DNA of 64,000 bases, taken from assembly GCF_001458255.1 (NCBI RefSeq), contig NZ_CYSB01000025.1, positions 310,001 through 374,000 on the forward strand, given 5' to 3'. The notes beneath the pieces were generated by a model that was not told where the DNA came from, searched no databases, and saw only the letters and a list, made by a program, of their open reading frames with translations. The position numbers and the translations under genes are program-made. Below, piece by piece: positions 1 through 7,459 of this stretch (positions are counted from its first letter, which is position 1; each line of letters starts with the position of its first letter). The DNA comes from Thalassovita autumnalis (lineage in GTDB: Bacteria > Pseudomonadota > Alphaproteobacteria > Rhodobacterales > Rhodobacteraceae).

Positions 1-354
1 ATCTGCCAGGCGCGGCACCAGCCAGCGCATGCCAAAGGTCGGCAGGATGGCCAAGTTCAGCGATCCGCTCTCTGGATTGACCTGCACCTTAAGCGAAGCT
101 TTGGCGATCATTTCCAAGGCGTCGCGGATGGTCGCGGCATATTCACTGGCGGCGGGCGTCAGCTTCATCATTTTGCGGTCGCGCACGATCAATGTGGTGC
201 CCAGTTGGGTTTCCAACGCCTGCAACTGACGGCTGACCGCACTTTGGGTCTGAGACAGTTCATCGGCCACCGCTGTGGCGCTGCCCAGACGGTCCAGGGC
301 TTCCAGCGCCCTCAGAGATGCAACAGAGGGCAGGTAACGGCGCGGCGCAGGCAT
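1..354 (-). CDS. LysR-family transcriptional regulator, N-terminal part (cut by window start)
   Basis: Translation of the minus strand from the ATG at 354 gives a typical LysR N-terminus: an HTH segment (LRALEALDRLGSATAVADEL, then QTQSAVSRQLQALETQLG) running into the linker helix and the start of the effector-binding domain. The remaining codons lie beyond the window. It is transcribed away from glutaryl-CoA dehydrogenase, whose start is about 110 bp off. LysR regulators commonly control the gene they diverge from, so regulation of glutaryl-CoA degradation is a reasonable inference, but no operator is proven here. Confidence 0.85.
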   Translation of the reverse strand, partial: MPAPRRYLPSVASLRALEALDRLGSATAVADELSQTQSAVSRQLQALETQLGTTLIVRDRKMMKLTPAASEYAATIRDALEMIAKASLKVQVNPESGSLNLAILPTFGMRWLVPRLAD

Positions 355-462
355 CTATGACTTTTCCTCATGACATAATGCGGAAGAATTGCTGTATCCT
401 GCCTTAAACCCGGTATATCCCTGCGTCAATCGTAATGAAAACTCATGAATTGGAGGTCCAAC

Positions 463-1683
463 ATGACCGATCGTCCCGCACTGCGCGCCAAAGATAAACC
501 CGATCTGGGGGCTTTTGATTGGGCCGACCCGTTTAAACTGGACCAGCAGCTGACCGAAGATGAGCGGATGATCCGCGACAGCGCTCAGGCTTACTGTCAG
601 GAAAAGCTGCAGCCACGTGTTCTGTCGGCCTTTGAAAACGAAGAAACCGATCCGGAAATCTTCCGCGAAATGGGGGATATGGGCCTGTTGGGCGTGACCA
701 TTCCCGAAGAATACGGCGGAATTGCAGCAGGTTACGTGGCCTACGGCCTGGTTGCCCGCGAAGTCGAGCGTGTTGACTCGGGCTACCGTTCGATGATGTC
801 GGTGCAAAGCTCGCTGGTGATGTATCCGATCTACGCCTATGGCTCGGAAGAACAGCGCAAGAAGTATCTGCCGAAACTGGCCTCGGGCGAATGGATCGGC
901 TGTTTTGGTCTGACCGAACCCGACGCAGGTTCGGACCCGGCCGGCATGAAGACCCGCGCTGTGAAAACCGAAAACGGCTATGTGCTGACCGGTTCCAAGA
1001 TGTGGATTTCCAACAGCCCGATCGCCGATGTCTTTGTTGTTTGGGCCAAATCCGAAGCCCACGGTGGCAAGATCCGCGGTTTCGTGCTGGAAAAAGGCAT
1101 GAAGGGCCTCAGCGCGCCGAAGATCGCCAACAAGATGTCGCTGCGTGCCTCGATCACCGGTGAGATCGTGTTGGACAACGTGGAAGTGGGCGAAGACGCG
1201 CTGCTGCCACATGTCGAAGGCCTGAAAGGTCCGTTCGGCTGTCTGAACCGTGCCCGTTACGGCATCAGCTGGGGTGCCTTGGGCGCGGCTGAGTTCTGCT
1301 GGCACGCCGCACGTCAGTACGGTCTTGACCGTCACCAGTTCAAAAAGCCGCTGGCGCAGACGCAGCTGTACCAGAAAAAACTGGCCGATATGCAGACCGA
1401 GATTTCGCTGGGGCTTCAGGCCAGCCTGCAAGTGGGCCGCCTGATGGACAAAGCAGAAGCCGCGCCGGAGATGATTTCGATCGTCAAACGCAACAACTGC
1501 GGCAAAGCGCTGGAAATCGCGCGCCACGCCCGTGACATGCACGGCGGCAACGGCATCAGCTTGGAATTCGGTGTGATCCGCCACATGGTGAACCTGGAAA
1601 CGGTCAACACCTATGAAGGCGCCCATGACGTCCACGCGCTGATCCTGGGCCGTGCACAAACCGGGCTGCAGGCATTTTTCTAA
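463..1683 (+). CDS. gcdH: Glutaryl-CoA dehydrogenase
   Basis: 406-residue acyl-CoA dehydrogenase that oxidises and decarboxylates glutaryl-CoA to crotonyl-CoA with FAD, in lysine, tryptophan and glutarate degradation. The C-terminal signature [20 protein letters not shown] is characteristic of glutaryl-CoA dehydrogenases; the Glu at about residue 385 is the expected catalytic base. The FAD/substrate motif [13 protein letters not shown] is also present. An ATG at 445 is in frame, but 463 is preferred because GGAGGT sits 5 bases before it. It diverges from a LysR gene and ends at a strong terminator. The short acyl-CoA dehydrogenase alternative is less likely given the C-terminus. Confidence 0.93.
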   Translation: MTDRPALRAKDKPDLGAFDWADPFKLDQQLTEDERMIRDSAQAYCQEKLQPRVLSAFENEETDPEIFREMGDMGLLGVTIPEEYGGIAAGYVAYGLVAREVERVDSGYRSMMSVQSSLVMYPIYAYGSEEQRKKYLPKLASGEWIGCFGLTEPDAGSDPAGMKTRAVKTENGYVLTGSKMWISNSPIADVFVVWAKSEAHGGKIRGFVLEKGMKGLSAPKIANKMSLRASITGEIVLDNVEVGEDALLPHVEGLKGPFGCLNRARYGISWGALGAAEFCWHAARQYGLDRHQFKKPLAQTQLYQKKLADMQTEISLGLQASLQVGRLMDKAEAAPEMISIVKRNNCGKALEIARHARDMHGGNGISLEFGVIRHMVNLETVNTYEGAHDVHALILGRAQTGLQAFF

Positions 1684-1708
1684 AGCCTTAACAGAATACA
1701 GATCAAAG

Positions 1709-1733
1709 CGGGCGCCACAGAGCGCCCGTTTTT
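1709..1733 (+). terminator. Rho-independent terminator after gcdH
   Basis: A 7-bp perfect stem CGGGCGC/GCGCCCG with a 6-base loop is followed directly by five T residues. It closes the gcdH transcript 25 bases after the stop codon. Confidence 0.85.
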
Positions 1734-1825
1734 GCGTTAAGGCGATGACGTTTGGCCGATAGGGGATTGTTTTATTGATATTTTCAGCAATTGGCTTGCT
1801 GTATGATAAGCGTCTTACCCGTCAA

Positions 1826-1830
1826 TCTAT
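1826..1830. repeat. Left copy of 5-bp target duplication (TCTAT)
   Basis: TCTAT lies immediately outside the proposed left end of the insertion element; an identical TCTAT lies immediately outside the right end at 4213-4217. This is the expected footprint of transposition with a 5-bp staggered cut. Confidence 0.7.
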
Positions 1831-1881
1831 TGTAAATCCCATTCAGAAATGTCACTGGCTGCGCAAAGCAGAAACGTCACC
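1831..1881 (+). repeat. Left terminal repeat region of the insertion element
   Basis: It starts TGTA and contains two GTCAC motifs at 1851-1855 and 1876-1880, 25 bp apart. The first sits in ATTCAGAAATGTCACT and the second in CAAAGCAGAAACGTCACC. Both halves recur at the right end in inverted orientation but swapped order, suggesting tandem transposase-binding sites. Confidence 0.65.
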
Positions 1882-1988
1882 ACAGGGAGGGACAGGAGCA
1901 AGGCTTTGCAGCCCGCAGACCCCAAATATCGGAGGGCTGAAAAGCCTTGCGGATTGCGGGTCTGTGGTGTCGAGGATAGCGTGGCGAC

Positions 1989-2714
1989 ATGCTTCCGACG
2001 CTCAAACTTCACTCAGATGCTGATGTCCTGAAACACTCTTCGCTGGTTCGTGGGATGACGCTTGCGTTGCGTTATGCCAACGAAACCGGCGGGATCGGGC
2101 TGACGCAATCAGGCTCCTTCAACCGCAAGTTTGTGCATTGGGCGGCGGAACACTTTGAATGGCCAGATTACACCGCCACCGAGTTATTCGAAATGAACAA
2201 GGTGCTGGATGAATACAAAATGCCACCTTTGTTCCCGGTGCATGGGTTGCTGCGTCATCTGAAGCTTCTTCGTCGTTACAAGGGCAAGCTGGTTGCGACT
2301 AAGAAAGGACGGGAGATGGCGGAAGCATCTGACGTCTTTTTTGATCTGACCGCTCCGGTTTATCTTTATCGTTTCATCCATGATGAACGGATCGAAGCCC
2401 GGGGTGGCCCCTTGGGCAACTGGGACATCTTTCTGAACGTGATCAACGTCGAGGCGCGGGCAGGGTGTACCTTAGCACATCTTCTCAAAACGCTTTACGG
2501 GTGGGAAGAAAAGGACCGCTACGATCCAGAGCACAGCGACATGCGGTTTGCGCTGAAATTCTGCGTCTTGCAGCCACTGTGTTGGCTCGGCCTGCTTTGG
2601 GAAGATCGGGAGGGGCTGAGGATTTGGGACGACGGCACATTTTACAAGACGCCACTCTGGCACGCAGCCCTTAAACTCGAAACCGATGGTCAGGCCGCTT
2701 TACGCCTTGTCTGA
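1989..2714 (+). CDS. Passenger protein of the insertion element, function unknown
   Basis: 241 residues, no signal peptide or membrane segment visible. The N-terminal half has the pattern GGIGLTQSGSFNRKFVHWA, then a conserved-looking FPVHGLLRHLKLLRRYKGKL and VATKKGREMA. This reads like one or two winged-helix-type units, a pattern I associate with C-terminal parts of some pRiA4b ORF-3-like hypothetical proteins; that resemblance is recollection, not proof. The gene begins about 160 bp inside the left end and stops 69 bp from the transposase stop, so it belongs to the element. No clear ribosome site precedes the ATG at 1989, and the next in-frame ATG is at 2055. DNA-binding accessory or antitoxin-like roles are possible. 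Confidence 0.7.
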   Translation: MLPTLKLHSDADVLKHSSLVRGMTLALRYANETGGIGLTQSGSFNRKFVHWAAEHFEWPDYTATELFEMNKVLDEYKMPPLFPVHGLLRHLKLLRRYKGKLVATKKGREMAEASDVFFDLTAPVYLYRFIHDERIEARGGPLGNWDIFLNVINVEARAGCTLAHLLKTLYGWEEKDRYDPEHSDMRFALKFCVLQPLCWLGLLWEDREGLRIWDDGTFYKTPLWHAALKLETDGQAALRLV

Positions 2715-2783
2715 TGCCACAGCTGCCGCATCCTGCTCGGCGTGTTTGAGCTCGTAATAGGCGTCCATGTCAGCAGTCTTGAG

Positions 2784-4130
2784 TTATTCTGCCGCGCGCG
2801 CAATCTTCTTCTTGGCCCGCGATCCTGGCGGTCTGCCTGGCCGACGCCCGTTCGGCTTGTAGCCCATCTTCTCTGAGTTTGTCCGCACCTTCGGCTTAGG
2901 CGGTGCGGCGTCCTGCATCTCTTTGACATAGGCCAGAACCGCACCGAGCCGCTTGTTCTCGGTGATGGCTGCATGGGTGACGCGCTGGTCCATATCAAAG
3001 ATCCTGTAGGGCAGGGCTTGGCCTTTCCAGCGTACCTCGAACCGCCCATCCACAAAGACATAGGTGTCCACATATTTGCCGACCAGAGCGCGTGACAGCT
3101 CGTTCTCTTCGAGCATGATCCGCTTGCGGTCATAGGAAAACGTGAGCTGCTTGCCGACATAGCGGTTCTCACGCCAGCACAACACTTCCGCCAGCCGATC
3201 CGGCTCCACATTCAACGCCCGGTGCAGGTTGTCCGGTTTGGCCGGGGCCTTGGCAAATTTGGCGTTAAAGCGGCTCTTAAAGCCTTCAAGAAAAGCGTTT
3301 CCGGCTTTCATGTCCGAAACGCCTGCCAGCCTCAGTTCTTTGACAAGCCGGTCCTGAAGCGTGCGGTTGGCCCGTTCTACGCGACCTTTGGCCTGAGAGC
3401 TGTTGGCGCACAGGATCTCGATGTTCAGCTCATTCAACGCACGCCCGAACTGGGTCATGCCTGCACCATTCCTGGCGTCTTCTTTGGCAACTCGGAATAC
3501 CGAATGCTTGTCGCTGTAAAAGGCCACTGGGCGGCCATGCTGAACCAAATAACTGTCCAACGCCTCGAAATAGCTGAACGTGCTCTCGGACTTCACAAAC
3601 CGCAGCTCCATCAAGGTGCTGGTGGCATCATCGATGAAAACGAGCAGGGTGCAGGGATCACCCCGATCCTCAAACCAACGGTGATCGGAACCATCAATCT
3701 GGATCAGCTCACCATAGCATTCGCGCCGTAAGCGAGGTTGATGGAAGGTCCGGCGCTGTTTCCGCGAGAGCCAGATGCCGTCTTCGATCATCCATTTGCG
3801 CACGGTCTCGCGAGACACTGTGAACCCGTGATGCTCAGCCAGCTTCTCAGCTGCCAGTGTTGGGCCGAAATCCGGGTAATTCTCTTTGATCAGGCTCAGA
3901 GCATAATCGCGCTTTGCATGATGGATACGATTGTTTGGAGGTTTGCCGCGCGCCTTATGCCGGATCGCTGAGGCGCCATCCTGCCGGTATCGCTTGAGAA
4001 GCCGGAACACTTGCCGCCTTGTCAGATCCAACATGTTCGCCGCATTAGCGACCGTCAGCCGACCATCACCAACCTGCGCCAAAACCTCAACGCGGTTCAA
4101 ATCGCGCTCGCTCATCATCACCCATCCCAT
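2784..4130 (-). CDS. ISNCY/IS1202-type DDE transposase
   Basis: 448 residues. An N-terminal HTH (NAANMLDLTRRQVFRLLKRYR) is followed by an HTH_29/rve-type core. The motifs QIDGSDHRWFEDRG, FIDDATS, FYSDKHSVFRV and AKGRVERANRTLQDRLVKELR match the DDE domain of ISNCY transposases and supply the expected D, D and E. The C-terminus is basic (GRRPGRPPGSRAKKK). Start at 4130 has AGGA upstream; an internal ATG at 4115 giving MSERDLN is an equally plausible start. The frame stays open for 27 more codons beyond the TAA at 2784, down to 2700, so the stop may be a recent nonsense change. Otherwise the gene looks intact. Confidence 0.9.
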   Translation of the reverse strand: MGWVMMSERDLNRVEVLAQVGDGRLTVANAANMLDLTRRQVFRLLKRYRQDGASAIRHKARGKPPNNRIHHAKRDYALSLIKENYPDFGPTLAAEKLAEHHGFTVSRETVRKWMIEDGIWLSRKQRRTFHQPRLRRECYGELIQIDGSDHRWFEDRGDPCTLLVFIDDATSTLMELRFVKSESTFSYFEALDSYLVQHGRPVAFYSDKHSVFRVAKEDARNGAGMTQFGRALNELNIEILCANSSQAKGRVERANRTLQDRLVKELRLAGVSDMKAGNAFLEGFKSRFNAKFAKAPAKPDNLHRALNVEPDRLAEVLCWRENRYVGKQLTFSYDRKRIMLEENELSRALVGKYVDTYVFVDGRFEVRWKGQALPYRIFDMDQRVTHAAITENKRLGAVLAYVKEMQDAAPPKPKVRTNSEKMGYKPNGRRPGRPPGSRAKKKIARAAE

Positions 4131-4162
4131 GTCCGCTCGTCCTCGCTACCGTATGCGAGGAG

Positions 4163-4212
4163 AGTGACACTTCTGAATTGCTCAGGGGTGACATTATCGC
4201 TTTGCGGCTACA
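4163..4212 (-). repeat. Right terminal repeat region of the insertion element
   Basis: Read inward on the minus strand it begins TGTAGCC and has GTCAC motifs 20 and about 44 bases from the tip (plus-strand GTGAC at 4188-4192 and 4164-4168). The outer unit reads GCAAAGCGATAATGTCACC and the inner AATTCAGAAGTGTCACT, matching the two left-end units. Confidence 0.65.
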
Positions 4213-4217
4213 TCTAT
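4213..4217. repeat. Right copy of 5-bp target duplication (TCTAT)
   Basis: Identical to 1826-1830 and directly outside the right end. It also forms the exact 5-bp spacer between the element and the dif-like site that follows. Confidence 0.7.
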
Positions 4218-4245
4218 AAATCGTATAATTAGTATTATGGTAAAT
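4218..4245 (+). other. dif-like XerC/XerD recombination site
   Basis: The 28-bp site has three parts. The left arm AAATCGTATAA (4218-4228) fits the variable XerC half (CGNATAA core). The spacer is the 6 bases TTAGTA. The right arm TTATGGTAAAT (4235-4245) differs at one base from the consensus XerD half TTATGTTAAAT. Arm lengths of 11, 6 and 11 are those of bacterial dif. Surrounding genes are chromosomal, so this may be the chromosomal dif where dimers are resolved; the unusual spacer also allows a pdif-type site. An insertion element lies 5 bp from the XerC arm. Confidence 0.68.
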
Positions 4246-4333
4246 AGTGATACACCCAAGAGACACCCCGCATAGAAACGCCGCCCAGCAGCACGACAGA
4301 CCTGCAACACTGATATCGCAAAGTTTGAATTTG

Positions 4334-4363
4334 GCGCGTTGTAGGCCTCGACACAACACGCGC
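4334..4363. promoter_or_regulatory. Inverted repeat upstream of the LuxR gene
   Basis: GCGCGTTGT (4334-4342) pairs with ACAACACGCGC (4353-4363) apart from one bulged A. It lies about 100 bp before the LuxR start and could be an operator or an RNA hairpin. No recognised lux-box consensus is visible, so the role is unassigned. The rest of 4246-4461 shows nothing else clear. Confidence 0.35.
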
Positions 4364-4461
4364 TTGAGATGTAAGTTTTTTGCGCATACCCTGTGTGCCC
4401 CTGTGACGCATCTCTTCCCCCATGCATCACGCATTGGAATGCAACAAAACTCGAGGACGGA

Positions 4462-5217
4462 ATGAGGAATAGCAAATATCTGCAAGCGCTCACCAATACG
4501 CAAAGTATTGAGGAGCTCTGGGATATGCACACGCGCAAAATGGCCTCCTACGGGTTTGACCGTCTGCTCTATGGTTTCACGCGTTACCGCACCTCCACCT
4601 CGCTTGGGGATCCCGATGATTTCATCGTGCTGACCAACCACGATCCGGCCTACACAGATGTCTTCATGGGCAAAGGCCTGTATTTCCATGGCCCTATGGT
4701 CAAATGGGTGCTGGAAAACGAAGGCGCCGCCAGCTGGAGCATCCTGGGCGAAATGCTGGATCAAGGTGCGCTGAGCGAGAGTGAGAAGCGCGTGCTGGAG
4801 TTTAACCGTAAAATGCAGGTGACCGCCGGTTATTCGATCAGTTTTAAATCAATTTCCCCGCGGGCCAAAGGGGCAATTGCGCTGACTGCGCAGGCCGATA
4901 TCCCGCAGGAAGAGATTGATAAGGTCTGGGCCGAACATGGCGACGAAATTCTGGTGATGAACAATGTATGTCACCTGAAAATCATGACCCTGCCCTATGC
5001 AACGCCGAACCAGACCTTGACCAAGCGGCAGCGTGAAGCGCTGGAATGGGTTGGCGACGGCAAGACAACACAGGACATTGCGCTGCTGATGGGGCTCACG
5101 CCTGCCACGGTTGAAAAACACCTGCGCCTGGCCCGCGACAACCTGAATGTTGAGACCACCGCACAGGCGGTTTTGAAGGCGGCACTGCAGAACCAAATGT
5201 TTGTTATCGAAGCCTAA
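4462..5217 (+). CDS. LuxR-family regulator with autoinducer-binding domain (LuxR solo)
   Basis: 251 residues: an N-terminal autoinducer-binding-like domain (about 10-165) and a C-terminal GerE HTH (LTKRQREALEWVGDGKTTQDIALLMG, TPATVEKHLRLARDNLNV). No luxI-type synthase is present in the window, so it is a solo as far as can be seen. In the ligand pocket the usual Asp-Pro pair is replaced by His-Gly-Pro (LYFHGPMVKW), so the ligand, if any, may differ from ordinary acyl-homoserine lactones. ATG 4462 is preferred over an in-frame GTG at 4393 because GAGGACGG precedes it. It lies next to the dif-like site. Which genes it controls is unknown. Confidence 0.85.
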   Translation: MRNSKYLQALTNTQSIEELWDMHTRKMASYGFDRLLYGFTRYRTSTSLGDPDDFIVLTNHDPAYTDVFMGKGLYFHGPMVKWVLENEGAASWSILGEMLDQGALSESEKRVLEFNRKMQVTAGYSISFKSISPRAKGAIALTAQADIPQEEIDKVWAEHGDEILVMNNVCHLKIMTLPYATPNQTLTKRQREALEWVGDGKTTQDIALLMGLTPATVEKHLRLARDNLNVETTAQAVLKAALQNQMFVIEA

Positions 5218-5279
5218 GAATTGATGCTACGGCATTGATAACCATAGGTTTTAACGCGAATCTTGAAGGTTGATGTCGC

Positions 5280-5551
5280 AAGGTACGGAAAACCTTACTT
5301 TCTCTTCGGCGCTGTATTTTGCATGTTGCAGGAGTTCCGTGAGTGGTGGCTTTGGCCAGGGAACATACGGAGGGGACCCCTTGTCATTGCAAGGCTCTCT
5401 GCTTCGTCCGGTTTTCCGGATGCCGATCTATACGCTTATTGGTCGCGTATAGGTCGGTTATCGGTTGCACTCCCGCTCATCCCCAATCGTCCAGGGGTGC
5501 ATCCGGTGTTTCAAGGAGCGGCGTCGCAATGTTTTGCGGCGCCGCTTTTTT
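5280..5551 (+). ncRNA. Candidate structured small RNA (or structured 3' UTR) downstream of the LuxR gene
   Basis: The 399-bp stretch between the LuxR stop and the GIY-YIG gene has no convincing gene but a series of stems: AAGGT/ACCTT (5280-5296), CCTTG/CAAGG (5379-5394), CGTCCGG/CCGGATG with a TTTT loop (5405-5422), and a 13-bp stem CCGATCTATACGC/GCGTATAGGTCGG (5423-5457, one G-T pair). It finishes with a 12-bp terminator. Stacked stems ending in a terminator are what an independent small RNA or a long structured trailer looks like. I did not recognise tmRNA, SRP RNA, RNase P RNA or 6S RNA signatures. The 5' end is unknown, and no strong promoter was identified. Confidence 0.45.
5518..5551 (+). 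terminator. Strong rho-independent terminator
   Basis: Stem GCGGCGTCGCAA/TTGCGGCGCCGC (12 bp, one G-T), loop TGTT, then six T residues. It lies 300 bp after the LuxR stop, so it ends either a long trailer or a separate RNA. Confidence 0.88.
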
Positions 5552-5616
5552 GTGGCCGGTTCGCGCTGCCTATGATTTAACAAACCCACAGAAATAATAC
5601 CTAAGAGTGATAAAAG

Positions 5617-6405
5617 ATGACCACCCCGGCCAATTCGGTCCACCCTACCCTGCCAAATGCCTTTCCTGCTGAAGTATCAGACGCACTAAACTTCTACGTT
5701 TATCGCTTAATCGATCCCAGAAATGGCGAAACTTTTTATGTCGGAAAAGGGAAAGGCAATCGTGTATTCGCCCATGCCGCCGGCCTAAAAGAAACGCTCA
5801 ACACTGCCGAGGCGGAGGAGGATCGCCCGGTCCTCAATGATAAAATGACCAGGATCTATGACATTATGAAGTCAGGTCTTTCGGTACAACATGTGATCCA
5901 CCGTCACGGGCTGGACAACAAAACAGCCTACGAAGTTGAGGCCGCCCTTATTGAAGCCTATCCTGCGGTCACCAACATTGCTGGTGGGCATGGCTCTTTG
6001 GATCGGGGCGTTGCCCATAGTTCTGAGATCATTCGCCGTTACATGGCGGAAGAGGCGATTGTTGATGATCCGGCTGTGGAGATCATTGTACGGCACTCAT
6101 CTGGGAAGAATGAATTGTATGACGCTACGCGATTCAGCTGGCGCATCAGCCAGGTCCGGGCAAACAAAGCACGACTCGCTCTTGCGGTTGAGAACGGCCT
6201 GATTATTGGTGTCTTTGAAATTGACGAATGGCTGCCGGCGACGGCCAGAAATTTCCCTGGGTTGATAGACCCCGATACCGAAAGTGACCGCTTCGGCTTT
6301 GTTGGCCGTGAGGCGGCACAGCATCTGAAAGATAAATACCACATGAAGAAAGTTGCACCGCGGGCGCGGGGGGCCGCGAACCCGATCCGGTACCACAATA
6401 TCTAA
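5617..6405 (+). CDS. GIY-YIG domain protein (LEM-3-like)
   Basis: 262 residues. The N-terminal third carries a GIY-YIG nuclease-type fold: FYVYRLIDPRNGETFYVGKGKGNRVFAH supplies the two short motifs (here YVYR and YVGKGKGNR with the Arg) and EVEAALIEAYP the conserved Glu region. The rest is a region with no motif I recognise, ending in a basic tail. Proteins of this class are metal-dependent endonucleases or DNA-repair associated, but the bacterial LEM-3-like members are mostly uncharacterised, so substrate and role are not stated. A weak AAGAG-type ribosome site precedes the ATG. It converges on tsf, separated by a terminator. Confidence 0.75.
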   Translation: MTTPANSVHPTLPNAFPAEVSDALNFYVYRLIDPRNGETFYVGKGKGNRVFAHAAGLKETLNTAEAEEDRPVLNDKMTRIYDIMKSGLSVQHVIHRHGLDNKTAYEVEAALIEAYPAVTNIAGGHGSLDRGVAHSSEIIRRYMAEEAIVDDPAVEIIVRHSSGKNELYDATRFSWRISQVRANKARLALAVENGLIIGVFEIDEWLPATARNFPGLIDPDTESDRFGFVGREAAQHLKDKYHMKKVAPRARGAANPIRYHNI

Positions 6406-6435
6406 GATCTGGCCCCAATCGCGCAGACGCCGCAC

Positions 6436-6467
6436 AAAAAACGCCCCGCGCAGCAAGCACGGGGCGT
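6436..6467 (-). terminator. Terminator of the rpsB-tsf transcript
   Basis: On the minus strand an ACGCCCCG/CGGGGCGT stem with an 11-base loop is followed by a run of six T residues. It lies 35 bases past the tsf stop. Confidence 0.88.
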
Positions 6468-6502
6468 TCAAAGAAATTCCTGAAACCTCAGGACTGTCGG
6501 GC

Positions 6503-7381
6503 TTACGAGCCTTTGACAGCGGCAGCGACTTCAGCTGCGAAATCTTCTTCTTTTTTCTCGATGCCTTCGCCCACTTCCAGACGCACAAAGCCGAGAACCT
6601 CAGCGCCGGCTTCGGCGGCTGCTTTCTCAACGGTCAGGTCGGGGTTCACAACAAACGCCTGACCCAGCAGAGTGCTTTCGGCGATGTATTTCTTCATGCG
6701 GCCAACGATCATTTTTTCGATCACGGCGTCGGGCTTGCCCGATTCCTTGGCGATGTCGATCTGAACCTGACGCTCTTTTTCAACAGCAGCCGGATCCAGG
6801 TCCGCTTCGCCCAGGGCCAGCGGGTTAGCAGCTGCGATGTGCATTGCAACCTGCTTACCAAACGCTTCGTCGCCGCCTTTCAGCGCAACCAGAACACCGA
6901 TCTGGCCCAGGCCAGCGGCAGCAGCGTTGTGCACGTAGGAGGCAACAACGTCACCCTCAACCGATGCCATACGACGCAGCGACATGTTTTCGCCGATGGT
7001 GGCGATTTTGTCGGTGATGGTGTCGGCAACCGTTTTGCCACCCATGTCAGCAGCGGCCAGCGCTTCAACATCAGCGGCGTTCAGAGCAGCAGCTGCGATG
7101 CCTTTAACCATTTCCTGGAAGTCGGCGTTTTTCGCAACGAAGTCGGTTTCCGAGTTCACCTCAACAGCAACACCCTTGCCACCTTCAACGGCCAGAGCAA
7201 CAAGGCCCTCGGCTGCGGTACGGCCCGATTTCTTGGCGGCTTTCGCCAGACCTTTGGTGCGCAGCCAATCAACCGCGGCTTCCATGTCGCCATCGGTTTC
7301 GGTCAGCGCTTTTTTCGCGTCCATCATGCCTGCGCCGGTCGAATCGCGCAGTTCTTTCACCATCTTTGCAGTGATCGCCAT
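6503..7381 (-). CDS. tsf: Translation elongation factor Ts
   Basis: 292 residues, normal length. The N-terminal UBA-like segment ([19 protein letters not shown]) and the TDFVAKN motif of the EF-Tu-binding core are both present. EF-Ts catalyses GDP release from EF-Tu in the cytoplasm. It follows rpsB by 78 bp in the usual rpsB-tsf order and ends at its own terminator. GAGAGGCTC-type purines precede the ATG. Confidence 0.98.
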   Translation of the reverse strand: MAITAKMVKELRDSTGAGMMDAKKALTETDGDMEAAVDWLRTKGLAKAAKKSGRTAAEGLVALAVEGGKGVAVEVNSETDFVAKNADFQEMVKGIAAAALNAADVEALAAADMGGKTVADTITDKIATIGENMSLRRMASVEGDVVASYVHNAAAAGLGQIGVLVALKGGDEAFGKQVAMHIAAANPLALGEADLDPAAVEKERQVQIDIAKESGKPDAVIEKMIVGRMKKYIAESTLLGQAFVVNPDLTVEKAAAEAGAEVLGFVRLEVGEGIEKKEEDFAAEVAAAVKGS

Positions 7382-7459
7382 GAGAGGCTCTCCTTGGTAA
7401 TATGTTTGAACTTCCGGGGGCGGCCTTAACCGCGCCCCGTGTCACTGTGATGACGAAGC

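Larger units (their letters stand above)
1831..4212. mobile_element. ISNCY/IS1202-type insertion element with passenger gene, 2382 bp
   Basis: The boundaries come from three signs that agree. Both ends read inward from TGTA and place a GTCAC motif exactly 20 bases from the tip. TCTAT is duplicated outside both ends. A complete DDE transposase gene of the ISNCY type lies inside. The element also carries a 241-codon gene facing the transposase, convergent with it, making it longer than most single-gene relatives (roughly 1.4-1.7 kb). It sits 5 bp from a dif-like site at 4218-4245. From memory, the ISAba32/ISAjo2 subgroup of IS1202 makes 5-bp duplications next to Xer sites, and the layout fits. 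Exact family assignment needs a database comparison. Confidence 0.78.

Noticed and set aside
355-1659. Long antisense reading frame opposite gcdH (434 codons)
   Set aside because: It has no family motif, starts without a ribosome site, and lies entirely under a clear gcdH gene. Long antisense frames are expected from the GC-rich codon bias.
5218-5616. Possible tmRNA, SRP RNA, RNase P RNA or 6S RNA in the gap
   Set aside because: None of the conserved signatures (such as a T-arm GGTTCGA or SRP GGAAGG loop) was found; kept only as an unclassified structured RNA.
6353-7429. 358-codon plus-strand frame across tsf
   Set aside because: Antisense to tsf and crossing its terminator; no independent evidence.
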